A stretch of 64,000 nt of DNA from an uncultured Propionibacteriaceae bacterium. GTDB lineage: Bacteria; Actinomycetota; Actinomycetes; Propionibacteriales; Propionibacteriaceae. The notes below the pieces were generated by a model. It did no database searches, was not told the origin of the DNA, and saw only the letters and a program-made list of their open reading frames with translations. Of the stretch, positions 24,155 through 34,600 are shown one piece after another; within the stretch, counting starts at the first letter, position 1, and every line of letters starts with the position of its first letter. Location: positions 1 to 64,000 of the forward strand of contig CALBCJ010000039.1 of the NCBI GenBank assembly GCA_937926975.1, written 5' to 3'. Made by a program: the position numbers and the translations under genes.

Positions 24155-27100
24155 TCAGGCCCGCAGCCGCAGCCCCCTCGGAGTCAGCTGGAAGCCGGCC
24201 TCCCCCAGGGCCTCGGTCAGGGGCGTGGGCCTCGTCATCACCGACTGCCCGTCCACCTTCTGCACCGTGAGGCGACCCAGGCTCCCGCGCCGGCAGGCAC
24301 CGGCCAGGGCCTGGCTGGCCGACCGCAGCGCGTCGGGAGAGTCGCTGAAGCTGAGCAGGGTCTTCCCGCCGCGCTCCAGGTACAGCACCAGGGCCCCGTC
24401 GACCAGCGCCACCACCGCGCCGGCCTTCCGGGCCGGACGGTGCCGCGGGTCGTCCCCCGTACGGTCACGACCCGACCCGGTCGGCTCCGGCCAGGGCAGC
24501 GCCGCCCCGTACGGGTTCGCCGGGTCGCAGGCCGCCAGCACCAGCGCCGGGGCTGGGTCCTGCGAGCCCGGGCCGCCGGTCTCCGGCCGGGCACTGGCAC
24601 GCAGCCGGTCGACCGCCCCGGTACCGCCGAACTGAGAGGCGCCGAGCCCCTCCACGAAGTACCCCCGCCGTACCCTGCCGGCCTCTTCTGCCGTAGCCAG
24701 AACCCGGTACACGGCCGCGAAGCCGCCGTCGACCGCCTCGGCGACGACCGACCCGCGGGTGACCACCCCGTACCGGTCGAGCAGCACCTCAGCCCGGGCC
24801 AGCCCGGCGGTCGTCGGGTCACCGGTGAGCGCCGGCAGCAGCGACCACCGCCCCGACCCGGTCGGCAGCGTCGGCGCGGCCGGGCGGCCCAGGCTGAGCC
24901 GGGCGCCGGTCCGCGCGTACCGGGACCGCCGGGCCGCCGGCCTGCGCCCCGTGTGGGTTGTCGACCCGGTCCCCATCCGGGCCCGCAGCGGCGCCAGGGT
25001 CGCGGCGGTCACCCGCCCGGCCCAGACCAGCCGCCACAGCGCCGCGGTGACCTCGGCCGGGGCCCGCCCGACGGCCGCCGCCAGCGGAGCCAGCAGGTAC
25101 GCCCCGCCGCCGGCCATCGCGTCCAGGACCGCCCGGTCGAGCTCGTCGGACACCTCGCTCGGCGGGGCCAGCAGCAGCGGCGCCAGGTCCGCCGGGTACA
25201 GCGACACCCAGCCATCACCCCTCGCCAGCTCGCCATGACCCTGCCAGACCACCTCGCCGGCGCCGAGCAGCTCGTCCAGCATCCCGGGCCGGTAGTCGAC
25301 CACCCGGGCCGGCAGCACCAGGGTCTCCAGCGCCGACGCGGGCAGCGCCACGCCGCAGAGCTGGTCGACCGCCCGGGCGACCCCGTCCAGCCCCCGGCTC
25401 GGCTCCCCCACCCCTTGCCAGGCCGGCAAGAACCGGGCGAAGTCGGTCATCGTGACCGGCTCCACCTCCGCCCGCAGCGCGGCCAGCGACCGGCGCCGTA
25501 CGGTCGACAGCACCCGCGGGTCGCAGAGCTGAGGCGGCGCGCCGGTCTCGTCGACCGGCGGCTGCGCGGCCTGCGAGCGCCAGCCGTCCGGGCGCAGGTC
25601 GCCCTCGGTCAGCCGCCCGGCCCCGACCAGCCGCCGCGCCGCATCCCGCGCCACCTGCACCCCCACCCCGAGCCAGGCAGCCAGCTCGTGGGCTGTGAAC
25701 GGCACATGGGTACGGGCGAAGCGCAGCACCAGGTCACCCAGCGGGTCGGCCACCGGGGCCGTGAAGGCGTCCGGCAGGCCCGCCGGCAGCACGGTGCCGA
25801 GTGCGTCCCGCAGCCGGCCCGCGTCCTCGACCGCCGCCCACCGCTGCTCACCACCGACCGCCACCCGGATCACCCGGCGAGCCGACTCGAGCTGGCCCAG
25901 CCAGGCGGCCAGGTCGGCCCCGACCAGCCGGTCCGAGCCCGCCGCGGCGCCAGCCCCCGCCTCGGCCGGCGGAGACGGGCCTGCCCGAGCCGCCCCAGAC
26001 GACTCACCGGCGAGGCGACTGCCCTGGTCACCTCGCCCGTCTCGGGCCGGGCCCGGCACCCGCCGGGCCAGCTCGCGCTCGCTCAGCGGACCCAGCCGGC
26101 GCAGCAGGTCGGCCAGGCCCTCGGCATCTCGGGCCTGGCGCTGAGGCAGCAGCTGCTGCAGCTCGGCCTCGGTCCGGGTCAGGGCCTCCGGGTCCAGCAG
26201 GTCCGCCAGCGCCAGCCCGTCCCCGGTGCCGAGCAGCTCGGCCAGCAGGGCCGGGTCCAGGGTCAGCGCCGCCGCCCGGCGCTCCGCCAGCGGCGGGCCC
26301 CCCTCGTACAGGAACTGCGCCACGTACCCGAGCAGCAGCGACGCCGCGAACGGTGACGGCGCCGGGGTCTCCACCTCGACCACCCGCACCTCGTGGCTGC
26401 GGACCCGCTGCAGCAGCCCCACCAGGGCCGGCACGTCGAAGACGTCGTGCAGGCACTCCCGTACGGTCTCCAGCACGATCGGGAAGCTGGGGTACCCCGA
26501 CGCCACACTCAGCAGCTGGGACGCCCGCTGACGCTGCTGCCACAAGGCCTGACGCCGCCCCGGGTGGCGCCGGGGCAGCAGCAGCGCCCGCCCGGCGCAC
26601 TCCCGGAACCGGGACGCGAACAGGGCCGAGCCGCCCAGCTCCTCGGTGACCAGACGGGTCACCTGGCCGGGGTCGGGCAGCAGCGCCTCCAGCACCGCAG
26701 CCACGTCGAAGGCTGGCCCGCCCTGGTCGTCGCCCCAGGCCTCCAGCTCGGCGGTCTCCGGCAGCCGCAGCACGATCCCGTCGTCGGCCGGCACCGCCTG
26801 CACATCGATCCCGTACCGCTGCCGCAGCTGCCCCGCCACCACGAGCGCCCACGGCGCGTGCACCGGCTGCCCGTACGGGGAGTGGACCACCACCCGCCAG
26901 TCACCCAGCTCGTCACGGAACCGCTCCACCACGATGGTGCGGTCATCGGGTACGTGCCCGGTCGCCGAGCGCTGCTCAGCCAGGTAGCCGAGCAGGTTGT
27001 CGGTCGCCCAGGCGTCCAGCCCGGCCGCCGCCACCCGGTCGCGGGCCTGCGCGGCGGGCAGCCGGCCGAGCTCGCGGACGAACCCGCCGAGCGCCTGCCC

Positions 27101-28996
27101 GAGCTCGGCCGGGCGGCCCGCCGCGTCGCCGTGCCAGAACGGCAGCCGGCCCGGAGCCCCCGGGGCCGGTGTCACCAGCACCCGGTCGTGGGTGATCTCG
27201 GTGATCTGCCAGGTCGACGTGCCCAGGGTGAAGGTGTCGCCCACACGGGACTCGTACACCATCTCCTCGTCCAGCTCACCGACCCGCCGCCCCGGACCGT
27301 CTCCGCTTGCCAGAAAGACACCGAAGAGTCCCCGGTCGGGGATCGTGCCGCCCGAGGTGACCGCCAGCCGCTGCGCCCCCGGGCGCCCGGAGAGGGTGCC
27401 GGTGACCCGGTCCCAGACCAGCCGGGGCCGCAGCTGGGCAAAGTCCTCGCTCGGGTACCGGCCGGACAGCATGTCCAGCACCGCCTCCAGCACCGGCCGG
27501 GTCAGGCCCGCGTACGGGGCGGTCCGCAGCAGCAGCTGGTGCAGGTCGTCGACCGCCCAGTCATCGAGGGCGCACATCGCCACCACCTGCTGGGCGAGCA
27601 CGTCGAGCGGGTTCGCCGGGACCGTGGTCTGCTCGATCGCCCCCTGGCGCATCCGCTCCACGACCACCGCCGTGGAGACCAGGTCACCGCGGAACTTCGG
27701 GAACAGCACCCCGCGCGACACCGCCCCCACCTGGTGCCCGGCCCGGCCCACCCGCTGCAGCCCGGAGGCGACCGACGGCGGCGCCTCCACCTGCACCACC
27801 AGGTCGACCGCGCCCATGTCGATCCCGAGCTCCAGCGAGGAGGTCGCCACCACCGCCGGGAGCCGCCCGGCCTTGAGGTCGTCCTCGGTCTGGGCCCGCT
27901 GCTCCCGCGACACCGACCCGTGGTGGGCCCGGGCCAGCAGCGGTGGTGCCCCCGCCGCCGAGCCGGCCTGGCCCATCACCTCCGCCGGCGTCCGTACGGG
28001 TGGGGCTACTGCGGTCACCGGGCTCGCCCCCGGGTCCGGGCCGTGGGTCTCGGGGTCGGCCTCAGACGGGTCGCTGCCGTCGGCCGGCCCGCCCGTACGC
28101 TCGGCCCAGATCTCGTTCATCCGGCTCGTCAGCCGCTCGGCCAGCCGCCGGGAGTTGGCGAACACCAGCGTGGAGCGGTGCTGCGCGACCAGGTCGACGA
28201 TCCGCTGCTCCACGTACGGCCAGACCGACGCCCCTGGTCGCGGGCTGGTGCCGGGCGCCGGAGCGGCCGCCAGGTCAGCCAGGTCGGGCACGGGGACCAC
28301 GACCTGCAGGTCCCAGCGCTTCTCGCTCGGCGCCGCGACCGTGGTCACCGGGCGGGAGCCCGCCAGGAACCGCGCCACCTCTGGCACCGGGCGGACCGTG
28401 GCGCTCAGCCCGACCCGCTGCGCCGGCCGGGGCAGCAGCGCGTCCAGCCGCTCCAGGCTGACCGCGAGGTGGGCGCCGCGCTTCGTCCCGGCGACGGCGT
28501 GGATCTCGTCCACGATCACCGTCTCCACCTGGGCGAGCGCCTCGCGGGCCGAGGAGGTCAGCAGCAGGAACAGCGACTCCGGCGTGGTGATCAGGATCTC
28601 GGCCGGGTCCTTGCGGAACCGGCGCCGCTCGTCGGCCGGGGTGTCGCCGGAGCGGACCGCTACCCGGACCGGCGCCACCTCCTGCCCCAGCCGCCGCGCG
28701 GTGTGCCCGATCCCGACCAGCGGGGAGCGCAGGTTTCGCTCCACGTCCACCGCCAGCGCCTTCAGCGGTGACACGTACAGGACCCGGCAGCCGGGCTCAG
28801 CCTGGCCGCAGAGCAGCCGGTCGATGGCCCAGAGGAAGGCTGACAAGGTCTTTCCCGAGCCGGTCGGCGCCACGACGAGGGTGTGCTCCCCGGACGAGAC
28901 CGCCTCCCAGGCTCCTCGCTGCGCGACCGTCGGGCCGGTGAAGGTGGCCCGGAACCAGGTGGCGGTGGCAGGTGAGAACCGGTCTAGGACGTCCAT
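24155..28996 (-). CDS. lhr: large ATP-dependent helicase Lhr
   Basis: Predicted 1613-residue Lhr, a superfamily 2 DNA helicase that translocates 3'-5' and is linked to DNA repair in mycobacteria. Walker A APTGSGKT is at about 43-50, the DEIH box lies in VIVDEIHAVAGTKRGAHL, and motif VI is QRVGRAGHQVGAVSRG. The winged-helix and Lhr-core parts follow, and the long C-terminal half carries the Lhr-CTD domains seen in full-length Lhr. I chose the ATG at 28996, which has GGGAGGTG upstream; the longer frame to 29038 lacks such a site. A Pro/Gly-rich insertion lies in the helicase core (about residues 290-345) and another near 990-1025; both look like loop expansions. Confidence 0.93.
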   Translation of the reverse strand: MDVLDRFSPATATWFRATFTGPTVAQRGAWEAVSSGEHTLVVAPTGSGKTLSAFLWAIDRLLCGQAEPGCRVLYVSPLKALAVDVERNLRSPLVGIGHTARRLGQEVAPVRVAVRSGDTPADERRRFRKDPAEILITTPESLFLLLTSSAREALAQVETVIVDEIHAVAGTKRGAHLAVSLERLDALLPRPAQRVGLSATVRPVPEVARFLAGSRPVTTVAAPSEKRWDLQVVVPVPDLADLAAAPAPGTSPRPGASVWPYVEQRIVDLVAQHRSTLVFANSRRLAERLTSRMNEIWAERTGGPADGSDPSEADPETHGPDPGASPVTAVAPPVRTPAEVMGQAGSAAGAPPLLARAHHGSVSREQRAQTEDDLKAGRLPAVVATSSLELGIDMGAVDLVVQVEAPPSVASGLQRVGRAGHQVGAVSRGVLFPKFRGDLVSTAVVVERMRQGAIEQTTVPANPLDVLAQQVVAMCALDDWAVDDLHQLLLRTAPYAGLTRPVLEAVLDMLSGRYPSEDFAQLRPRLVWDRVTGTLSGRPGAQRLAVTSGGTIPDRGLFGVFLASGDGPGRRVGELDEEMVYESRVGDTFTLGTSTWQITEITHDRVLVTPAPGAPGRLPFWHGDAAGRPAELGQALGGFVRELGRLPAAQARDRVAAAGLDAWATDNLLGYLAEQRSATGHVPDDRTIVVERFRDELGDWRVVVHSPYGQPVHAPWALVVAGQLRQRYGIDVQAVPADDGIVLRLPETAELEAWGDDQGGPAFDVAAVLEALLPDPGQVTRLVTEELGGSALFASRFRECAGRALLLPRRHPGRRQALWQQRQRASQLLSVASGYPSFPIVLETVRECLHDVFDVPALVGLLQRVRSHEVRVVEVETPAPSPFAASLLLGYVAQFLYEGGPPLAERRAAALTLDPALLAELLGTGDGLALADLLDPEALTRTEAELQQLLPQRQARDAEGLADLLRRLGPLSERELARRVPGPARDGRGDQGSRLAGESSGAARAGPSPPAEAGAGAAAGSDRLVGADLAAWLGQLESARRVIRVAVGGEQRWAAVEDAGRLRDALGTVLPAGLPDAFTAPVADPLGDLVLRFARTHVPFTAHELAAWLGVGVQVARDAARRLVGAGRLTEGDLRPDGWRSQAAQPPVDETGAPPQLCDPRVLSTVRRRSLAALRAEVEPVTMTDFARFLPAWQGVGEPSRGLDGVARAVDQLCGVALPASALETLVLPARVVDYRPGMLDELLGAGEVVWQGHGELARGDGWVSLYPADLAPLLLAPPSEVSDELDRAVLDAMAGGGAYLLAPLAAAVGRAPAEVTAALWRLVWAGRVTAATLAPLRARMGTGSTTHTGRRPAARRSRYARTGARLSLGRPAAPTLPTGSGRWSLLPALTGDPTTAGLARAEVLLDRYGVVTRGSVVAEAVDGGFAAVYRVLATAEEAGRVRRGYFVEGLGASQFGGTGAVDRLRASARPETGGPGSQDPAPALVLAACDPANPYGAALPWPEPTGSGRDRTGDDPRHRPARKAGAVVALVDGALVLYLERGGKTLLSFSDSPDALRSASQALAGACRRGSLGRLTVQKVDGQSVMTRPTPLTEALGEAGFQLTPRGLRLRA

Positions 28997-29252
28997 GCCA
29001 CTCACCTCCCTCTGCCTGGTCGCCCACCACTCTCTCACCGCCCACTGACAGCTCTGGGCCGTGACGGTGCTGGCAGGCCCTGCTGGGCGCGTCCCGAGGG
29101 CCAGGGTGCCTGCACCCGGCCCTGGCTAGCCCGCCTGCTCGCTGGCCGGCGCCGAGGTGGTGCTGGGAGCCTCGGTACTGCGGGTACCGCTCCAGTCCTT
29201 GGCGTACGGCGCGCGCCGGGCCCTCGGTGGGGTGAGAACGGCAAGAGGGCCG

Positions 29253-29326
29253 GCACAACAGCGGGCGAATCACTCCCCGAGTCTGCTAGAGCAGGCCTCA
29301 CACCCCTCGTGTGCCCGCTGTTGTGC
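29253..29326 (+). repeat. 74-bp dispersed element, copy 6
   Basis: Begins GCACAACAGCGGGC and ends GCCCGCTGTTGTGC: the ends are a perfect 14-bp inverted repeat, the best-paired copy in the window. The interior contains a further dyad (GTCTGCTAGAGCAGGC). Confidence 0.85.
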
Positions 29327-29380
29327 GGCCCGGAGGAAGCATCTCGCATCTGGGGCGCCGGAAGGGGCGTTGCTCGCAGG

Positions 29381-29398
29381 AGTTACGAAACCGTAACT
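29381..29398. promoter_or_regulatory. orphan operator-like palindrome
   Basis: AGTTACGAAACCGTAACT has perfect 7-bp arms around 4 bp. It stands in non-coding DNA about 385 bp upstream of lhr and 183 bp past the MFS stop, with no regulator gene nearby. Confidence 0.4.
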
Positions 29399-29580
29399 GT
29401 CTCAGGTGCTGAGAAGCCCTCCGAGCCCCTCAGTCCATGGCATGCTGTGGTGCATACCACGACGTGTGGCCTGAGAGCCCAGGGGGTTGCTGGGGGCGTC
29501 CCGCAGCCCCCTGGCTGCTGTTTCCGGGTCTTTTCGCCCGCGGCAGGTCCGTCAGCCAGGCCCGGCAGCGCCGCCGTGGT

Positions 29581-30924
29581 CTAGGTTTCCACGGGGCCCA
29601 GCTGGACCCGGGTCGCCTCCGTACCGCGGTCGAAGCGCTCACTCCCGATCCGGCCGCTGACAACGGTGAACCACGCCCCGAGAACCGCGTACCCGACGGC
29701 CAGCCCAGCGAAGACCGGCAGCGACACCCCGTCGGTGGGCAGGATCGCGGCGGCGACCACGGCGGCGACCACCTGGGCGCCGTTGAAGATCATGTCGTAC
29801 ACGACGAACACGCGCCCCTTGTACGTGTCGTCGATGTGAGCCTGGACCAAGGTGTCGGTGCAGATCTTGAACGACTGCGCCAGCAGGCCCAGCAGAAACG
29901 ATGCCAGCACCAGGGCCAGCGGCTGGAAGACCGACCCGGGTACGGCCTGGAACCCGGCTGCGGCCAGGCAGAGCACCACCATCCAGCGGCGTACGCCGAT
30001 CCGGGCCGCCATCGGTGGGGTGAGTGCCGAGGCCAGCAGGAAGCCGGCCGTGGTGGCCCCGGCCCACAGGGCCAGGTCAGCGGTGGCGGCCTCAACCTCG
30101 TCGACAGCGTGGAAGTGGTTGCGGTAGATCAGGATCGTCCCCACCATGGCGACCCCCCAGAGCACCCGCTGCAGCCCGATCGTCACCAGCCCCAGCACCG
30201 CTGGACGCCGGTGGGCCAGGTGCCCGAGTGCCGCCCTCAGCCCGACAATCACCTCCCGGGCGCTGCGGTGGTGCTCGTGGTCGGGCCCCAGCTCGGGCCG
30301 GGCAAACCGGCTGGCGAGGAACGCCGCCGTACCGAACCCCGTTGCCGCCACGGCAAAGCTGAGAGCGTCGGCCTGGTAGGTCTCCCACACCTGGCCGACG
30401 CTGCTGCGCAGCCCGAGCACCACGCCGCCGCCGATCAGGACCCCCAGCGGCCCGACCAGGGGCATGATCGTGTTCGCCGAGAGGTACTCCTCGGGCTCGA
30501 TCGTGTGGGGCAGGGCAGCCGAGATCGTCGCCATCACGAACCGGTTCAGGCTGAGCGCGGCCAGAGCCGCCGCGGCGATCCCCAGCTGGACCGCCCCGGA
30601 GCGGTTGCCGGTCATCACCAGCGAGCCGATGACCAGGGCCAGCCCGACCCGGGTCAGGTCACCCAGCAGCAGGATCTGCCGCCGCGACCAGCGGTCGATG
30701 ACGATGCTCACGAACGGGCCCAGCACCGAGAAGGGCAGCAGGGTGATCGCCAGCACCATGGCAATGGACCACCCGTCGGGCTGCTGGTACGGGGAGAGCA
30801 GCACGTACGAGGCGAGCCCGACCTGGAGGCAGCCGTCCGACGCCTGGGTGATCACGCGCAGCAGCAGCAGCCGCCGGAACCTGGGATGGCGCCACAGCCT
30901 CGCCACGCTCTGAAAGACCGGCAC
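29581..30924 (-). CDS. MFS transporter, 12-helix exporter-like
   Basis: Predicted 447-residue major facilitator superfamily protein with about twelve hydrophobic helices. The first loop reads GPFVSIVIDRWSRRQILLLGD, the typical motif A position between helices 2 and 3, in the style of MFS_3/enterobactin exporter-like proteins. The start is a GTG with a perfect AAGGAGG five bases upstream (positions 30927-30934); the frame open further upstream runs through a dispersed element and is not the real N-terminus. Substrate cannot be predicted. It stands alone. Confidence 0.85.
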   Translation of the reverse strand: MPVFQSVARLWRHPRFRRLLLLRVITQASDGCLQVGLASYVLLSPYQQPDGWSIAMVLAITLLPFSVLGPFVSIVIDRWSRRQILLLGDLTRVGLALVIGSLVMTGNRSGAVQLGIAAAALAALSLNRFVMATISAALPHTIEPEEYLSANTIMPLVGPLGVLIGGGVVLGLRSSVGQVWETYQADALSFAVAATGFGTAAFLASRFARPELGPDHEHHRSAREVIVGLRAALGHLAHRRPAVLGLVTIGLQRVLWGVAMVGTILIYRNHFHAVDEVEAATADLALWAGATTAGFLLASALTPPMAARIGVRRWMVVLCLAAAGFQAVPGSVFQPLALVLASFLLGLLAQSFKICTDTLVQAHIDDTYKGRVFVVYDMIFNGAQVVAAVVAAAILPTDGVSLPVFAGLAVGYAVLGAWFTVVSGRIGSERFDRGTEATRVQLGPVET

Positions 30925-31093
30925 CTGCCTCCTTCTGGACTCGCACCACTTCTGGCGCTCGGACGATGCTACTCGTCGTGCACTGTCACCCGGTCTTCTG
31001 CTGGGGCCGCTGACCGCTGGGGAGAGGTCGGGCCACGCCTGCGTGGGCGTGCTCTCGGGGGGTGCCATGTCGCCCGGGAACCGCGCTGAGCCC

Positions 31094-31167
31094 GCACAGC
31101 CGCGGGCGTACGGCCAGAGCGGCGAGGCACCAAGAACCAGGACCACCGGGTGGGTCCGCTGGTGTGC
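31094..31167 (+). repeat. 74-bp dispersed element, copy 7
   Basis: Begins GCACAGCCGCGGGCG and ends GGTCCGCTGGTGTGC. It shares the subterminal GCGTACGG with copies 1, 2 and 14. It lies between the MFS gene and the 135-residue hypothetical gene. Confidence 0.85.
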
Positions 31168-31216
31168 GCCCACCGGCAGCCGGCAGCGCCGGGCGGCTCG
31201 CGTGGTACGGCCGTCG

Positions 31217-31624
31217 TCAGTCGCTGCCTGCTTCGAGGACCCAGTCCAGGAACTCCTTCAGGTCCCCGGTCTCGCCGTCGCGGCCGCCCCGGCCGACCTG
31301 CAGCGGCGGCGGGCTGGGGCGCAGGCTCACCCCGCGCAGCCGCACCAGCAGCCCCGAGTCCGCGACCGTGAGCTGGTAGTAGCCGCCGTCGGTGCCCACG
31401 GCGATTGACCGGTTCTTCCGCAGGTACCATCCGCGCTTGTCAGTACGGACTTCGGCGCCGGAGAAGGTGCGTGCCCGCAAGGGGACCGGGGCGATCCCCA
31501 GCTCCTCGGCCCGGGCGACGAAGGCGTCGATCAGCGCCTGCGCCTGCTGCGACTCGTGGCGGCTGTGCGACTCGGCCAGCTCGGCCCGGCGACGGGCGTC
31601 CTCGGCCCGGCTGCGCTCCTCCAT
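31217..31624 (-). CDS. conserved hypothetical protein, 135 residues
   Basis: Predicted 135-residue soluble protein. Residues 1-45 form a charged helix rich in Glu, Arg and Ala (RRRAELAESHSRHESQQAQALIDAFVARAEELG). A beta-rich part follows with RGWYLRKNRSIAVGTDGGYYQLTV, and the C-terminus ends LKEFLDWVLEAGSD. The start has GAGGAGG five bases upstream. I recognise the general type as an uncharacterised actinobacterial protein, but I can assign no function. It lies just downstream of the pilus operon on the same strand and may be cotranscribed with it. Confidence 0.7.
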   Translation of the reverse strand: MEERSRAEDARRRAELAESHSRHESQQAQALIDAFVARAEELGIAPVPLRARTFSGAEVRTDKRGWYLRKNRSIAVGTDGGYYQLTVADSGLLVRLRGVSLRPSPPPLQVGRGGRDGETGDLKEFLDWVLEAGSD

Positions 31625-31678
31625 CGGACCTCCTCGGCTGCCAGCGTACGGGACGGCCCGTACGCCGACCTGCGGTGC

Positions 31679-34600
31679 TCAGGCCCGGGCCCGAGGACGT
31701 CCCTCGATCGCCTCCTGGATGACCTCGATAGTCCGGTCGTCCAGGTCCAGCCCCAGGCGCCGGGCGTGGCGGGTGAGCCGCAGCACCAGGCGCTCAACCT
31801 CGGGCCGGTTCCCTGCCAGGTGCTCGGCCTGGATCCGGCAGCGCAGCAGCAGCTCGTCGTCCGGCGCCGCCAGCAGAGCCCGGGCGGTGGCCCACCGGGC
31901 TGACTGGAAGTCGCCGGTCTCCAGGGCCCGCTCGGCCACCACCAGCCCGATGTCGCGTACGGCGGATGCCATGTCGGTCCGCATCTCCTCCGCCCAGTGC
32001 CACTGCCCGGGGGCTGCGTCGGCGAGCGGCGCACCCCGTACCAGGTGCAGGGCGTTGGTCAGGGTCTCGCTGCTGACCCGCGCGACCCCGGGCGCCACCA
32101 GCACCTGGAGCCGGTGCCAGTCAGAGGAGACGCAGGGGTCGAGGAACAGCCGCCCCGAGTACCCGTCGGGAAGGTAGCTGGTGCCGTCGGCGCTGTGCCC
32201 GAGCCAGCTGCGCAGCCGGCTCAGGTTGGACCTCCTGGTGCCCTCGGCGACCAGCAGCGCAGACGCCATCTCGCTGGCTGTCGACCCAGGGTGCTCCAGC
32301 AGCCAGGCGCAGTACTCGATGCAGGACCGCTCAGCTCGTGCCGGCGGGGTTCCCGCCGTTCCCACGAGCTGGATCGGACCAAGCAGCAGCAGTGTGGGAT
32401 GGGCGAAGTCCGTGACTCCGGGCCCGGTGGATCCCATGTCGGCGACCTCCTTGACGGGTCCGGGGAAGCGGGGGTGAAGCGGGCGGACATTGCTGGCTGG
32501 TGCGGCCGTCGGCTCGTACCAGGGGGCTGGAGTGGTGTCGGTACGGCCGGTCGTCTCCAGCAGGGTGGTGATGGCGGTGATTCCGGCGCGGGTCAGCCCG
32601 ACCGGCGGGACCGTCAGCCCGTACGGGGCGATCTGCGCCTCGGCGGCGCTGCCCACCAGCCAGGCCCCGACCTCGGGCGCCACCCGGCGCCGCGGAGGGC
32701 TTGGCGCTGCGGCCGGGGCCGGTGCGTCCAGGGCCCGGGCCGGGGCAGCAGCGGCGAAGTCCTCGGCCGTCCCGCCGACCACGATCGTGCTGACCGCGGT
32801 CCGGGGGCCGCTGCCGATGGCGGCCGCGATCCGGGCCAGCTGCTGGTCGGACAGCGGCGGGAACACGTACACCCGCGGCCACCAGGCGTCTCGGGTGTCC
32901 GGGTCGGCCCGGGTGTCGTCGAGCGACCAGCCGAAGCGGGCCAGCTCGGAGCGCTGCTCGGCCACGGTCTGCTCCAGGTCGCTGATCGCCTGGTCCGGGT
33001 CGGGGATGGTGGTGATCGCGTCCAGCCCGGCCCGCTCCAGCACCTCACCGACCCGACCGACCGCCATGACCTGCACCGAGGCCTGCTCGACCCCTCCCCC
33101 GAGCGCCAGCTCGAGGCAGATGGCGGCCACCGCGCCCCAGGCAGCCGAGGCCTCGTCGAGCTCGACGGTCAGCTGCCCCAGCTCTTCCAGGTCGATCTGC
33201 CACGCCTGGTCGCTGCTGACGCCGACGGTGATGGTGGCCGGGTGCGGGTCGCTCCTCGGCCGCGCCCCGGCGTCCTGGGGCTCGAAGACCGGTGTGGCGG
33301 TCGGGGTCGGCGGCTCCGGCACGGGTGAGCCTGTCGCGCTCGGCGGAGCTGACGGGCCCGGGCGAGGGTCGCCGGGAGTGCTCGGCTGGTCCGGGGCGAC
33401 CGGTGGCCTCAGCCCGGTCTGGTCGCCCGGCTGGTCAGCGGGCTGGTCGGGTCCGGCTGGGTCGAGCGCCCAGAGGGCTCCTCGGCTGAGCCGGTCTGCT
33501 GGGGCGTGGGCTCCCGGCTCGGACCGGCGGGGCTGGGTACCGCCCGTGGAGCCCAGTGCCACGGGCCCGGGCTGGCCGGCCCGCATCAGGGTCACCGAGC
33601 CGGGCCCGGTCACTGGTACGTCGGGCAGGGCCCGTCGAGGCTGTGGCCCGGCAGAGGCCTCCGGAGGCTGCGTACCGGGGGCGGCACCGAGACGTCCGGT
33701 CCCACGTCCCAGGTGGGTCTCGCCCGGCCCCGACGACGACCGGATGACGGTGACCCGGCCAGCCTCCCCGTCCGGAGTCTGGGAGGTGATGGCCAGGGCC
33801 TGCTCGAAGCGCTGAACCGCGGGCTCTGGGTGCGGGATCCGGCGTCCCACGGGGCGCAGCGCGAGCTGCAGGTTCCGGCGGTGCCGCAGCGCTGCGAGGA
33901 CGGCCGCCGAGGTGCCCACCCCGAGGGCTCCGATCAGCAGCGCCGCCAGGGAGCTCCGCGGGAGGTCGGAGTCGGAGACCCACAGCGGGGTCCGGGGCTT
34001 GGCCGGGGCGGTCGTCCTGGGGGCCTCGGTCGTCGAGGGCGGCTGAGGCGCGGGAGCCGTGGCGGGCTGAGCCGTCGCGGGCTGAGCCGTCGCGGACTGA
34101 GCCGTCGCGGACTGAGCCGTCGCGGACTGAGTCGTGACCGGCCCGCCCGCGGCTGGGCTCTTCGGGGCCGGGTCATCCGACGGGGCGCTGGGGGTGGACG
34201 AGGTCTGAGGGGCGCTGACCGGTGGCCCGGTGGGCAACCTGCCCGATGCCGTACCCGTGGCCGCGGCCGAGGCGGTCGGTGCGGTCGAGGCGGTCGTGGC
34301 CGGGGAGCTCGTCGCTGGTCGCTGCGCCGAGGTCTGGGATGCCGCGCCCGCAGCCGCTGAGGGGCTCGCGCCAGGGGCGGACCCGGAAGCCGCCGGGCTC
34401 GCCGCCGCGCTGGCAGACCCCGAGACCGCGGGGGTCCGCTGCCCCGGTGAGGTGCTCGGGGCAGCGGGTACCGACGCAGTGGACGCCGCAGTGGAAGCCG
34501 CCGCCGTGGACCGAGAAGCCGTCGGCGCGGCGGACGGGACTGTGGACGCAGCCGGCGCGGCAGAGGCCGCCGGGGCTGCGGAGGAGCCGGCCGCTGGGGG

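Larger units (their letters stand above)
28997..29580. other. intergenic region upstream of lhr
   Basis: No convincing gene. It contains element copy 6 (29253-29326) and an isolated perfect palindrome at 29381-29398. The short plus-strand frame at 29309-29584 is rich in Pro, Gly and Ser and shows no coding character. Confidence 0.5.

Noticed and set aside
26393..29048. Two long plus-strand frames across the lhr gene (about 790 and 680 codons)
   Set aside because: Both are shadows of lhr, which has complete helicase motifs on the minus strand.
29437..31089. Long plus-strand open frame of 550 codons
   Set aside because: It is antisense to the MFS transporter and consists of Gln/Asp/Pro/Arg-rich sequence typical of frames opposite high-GC genes.
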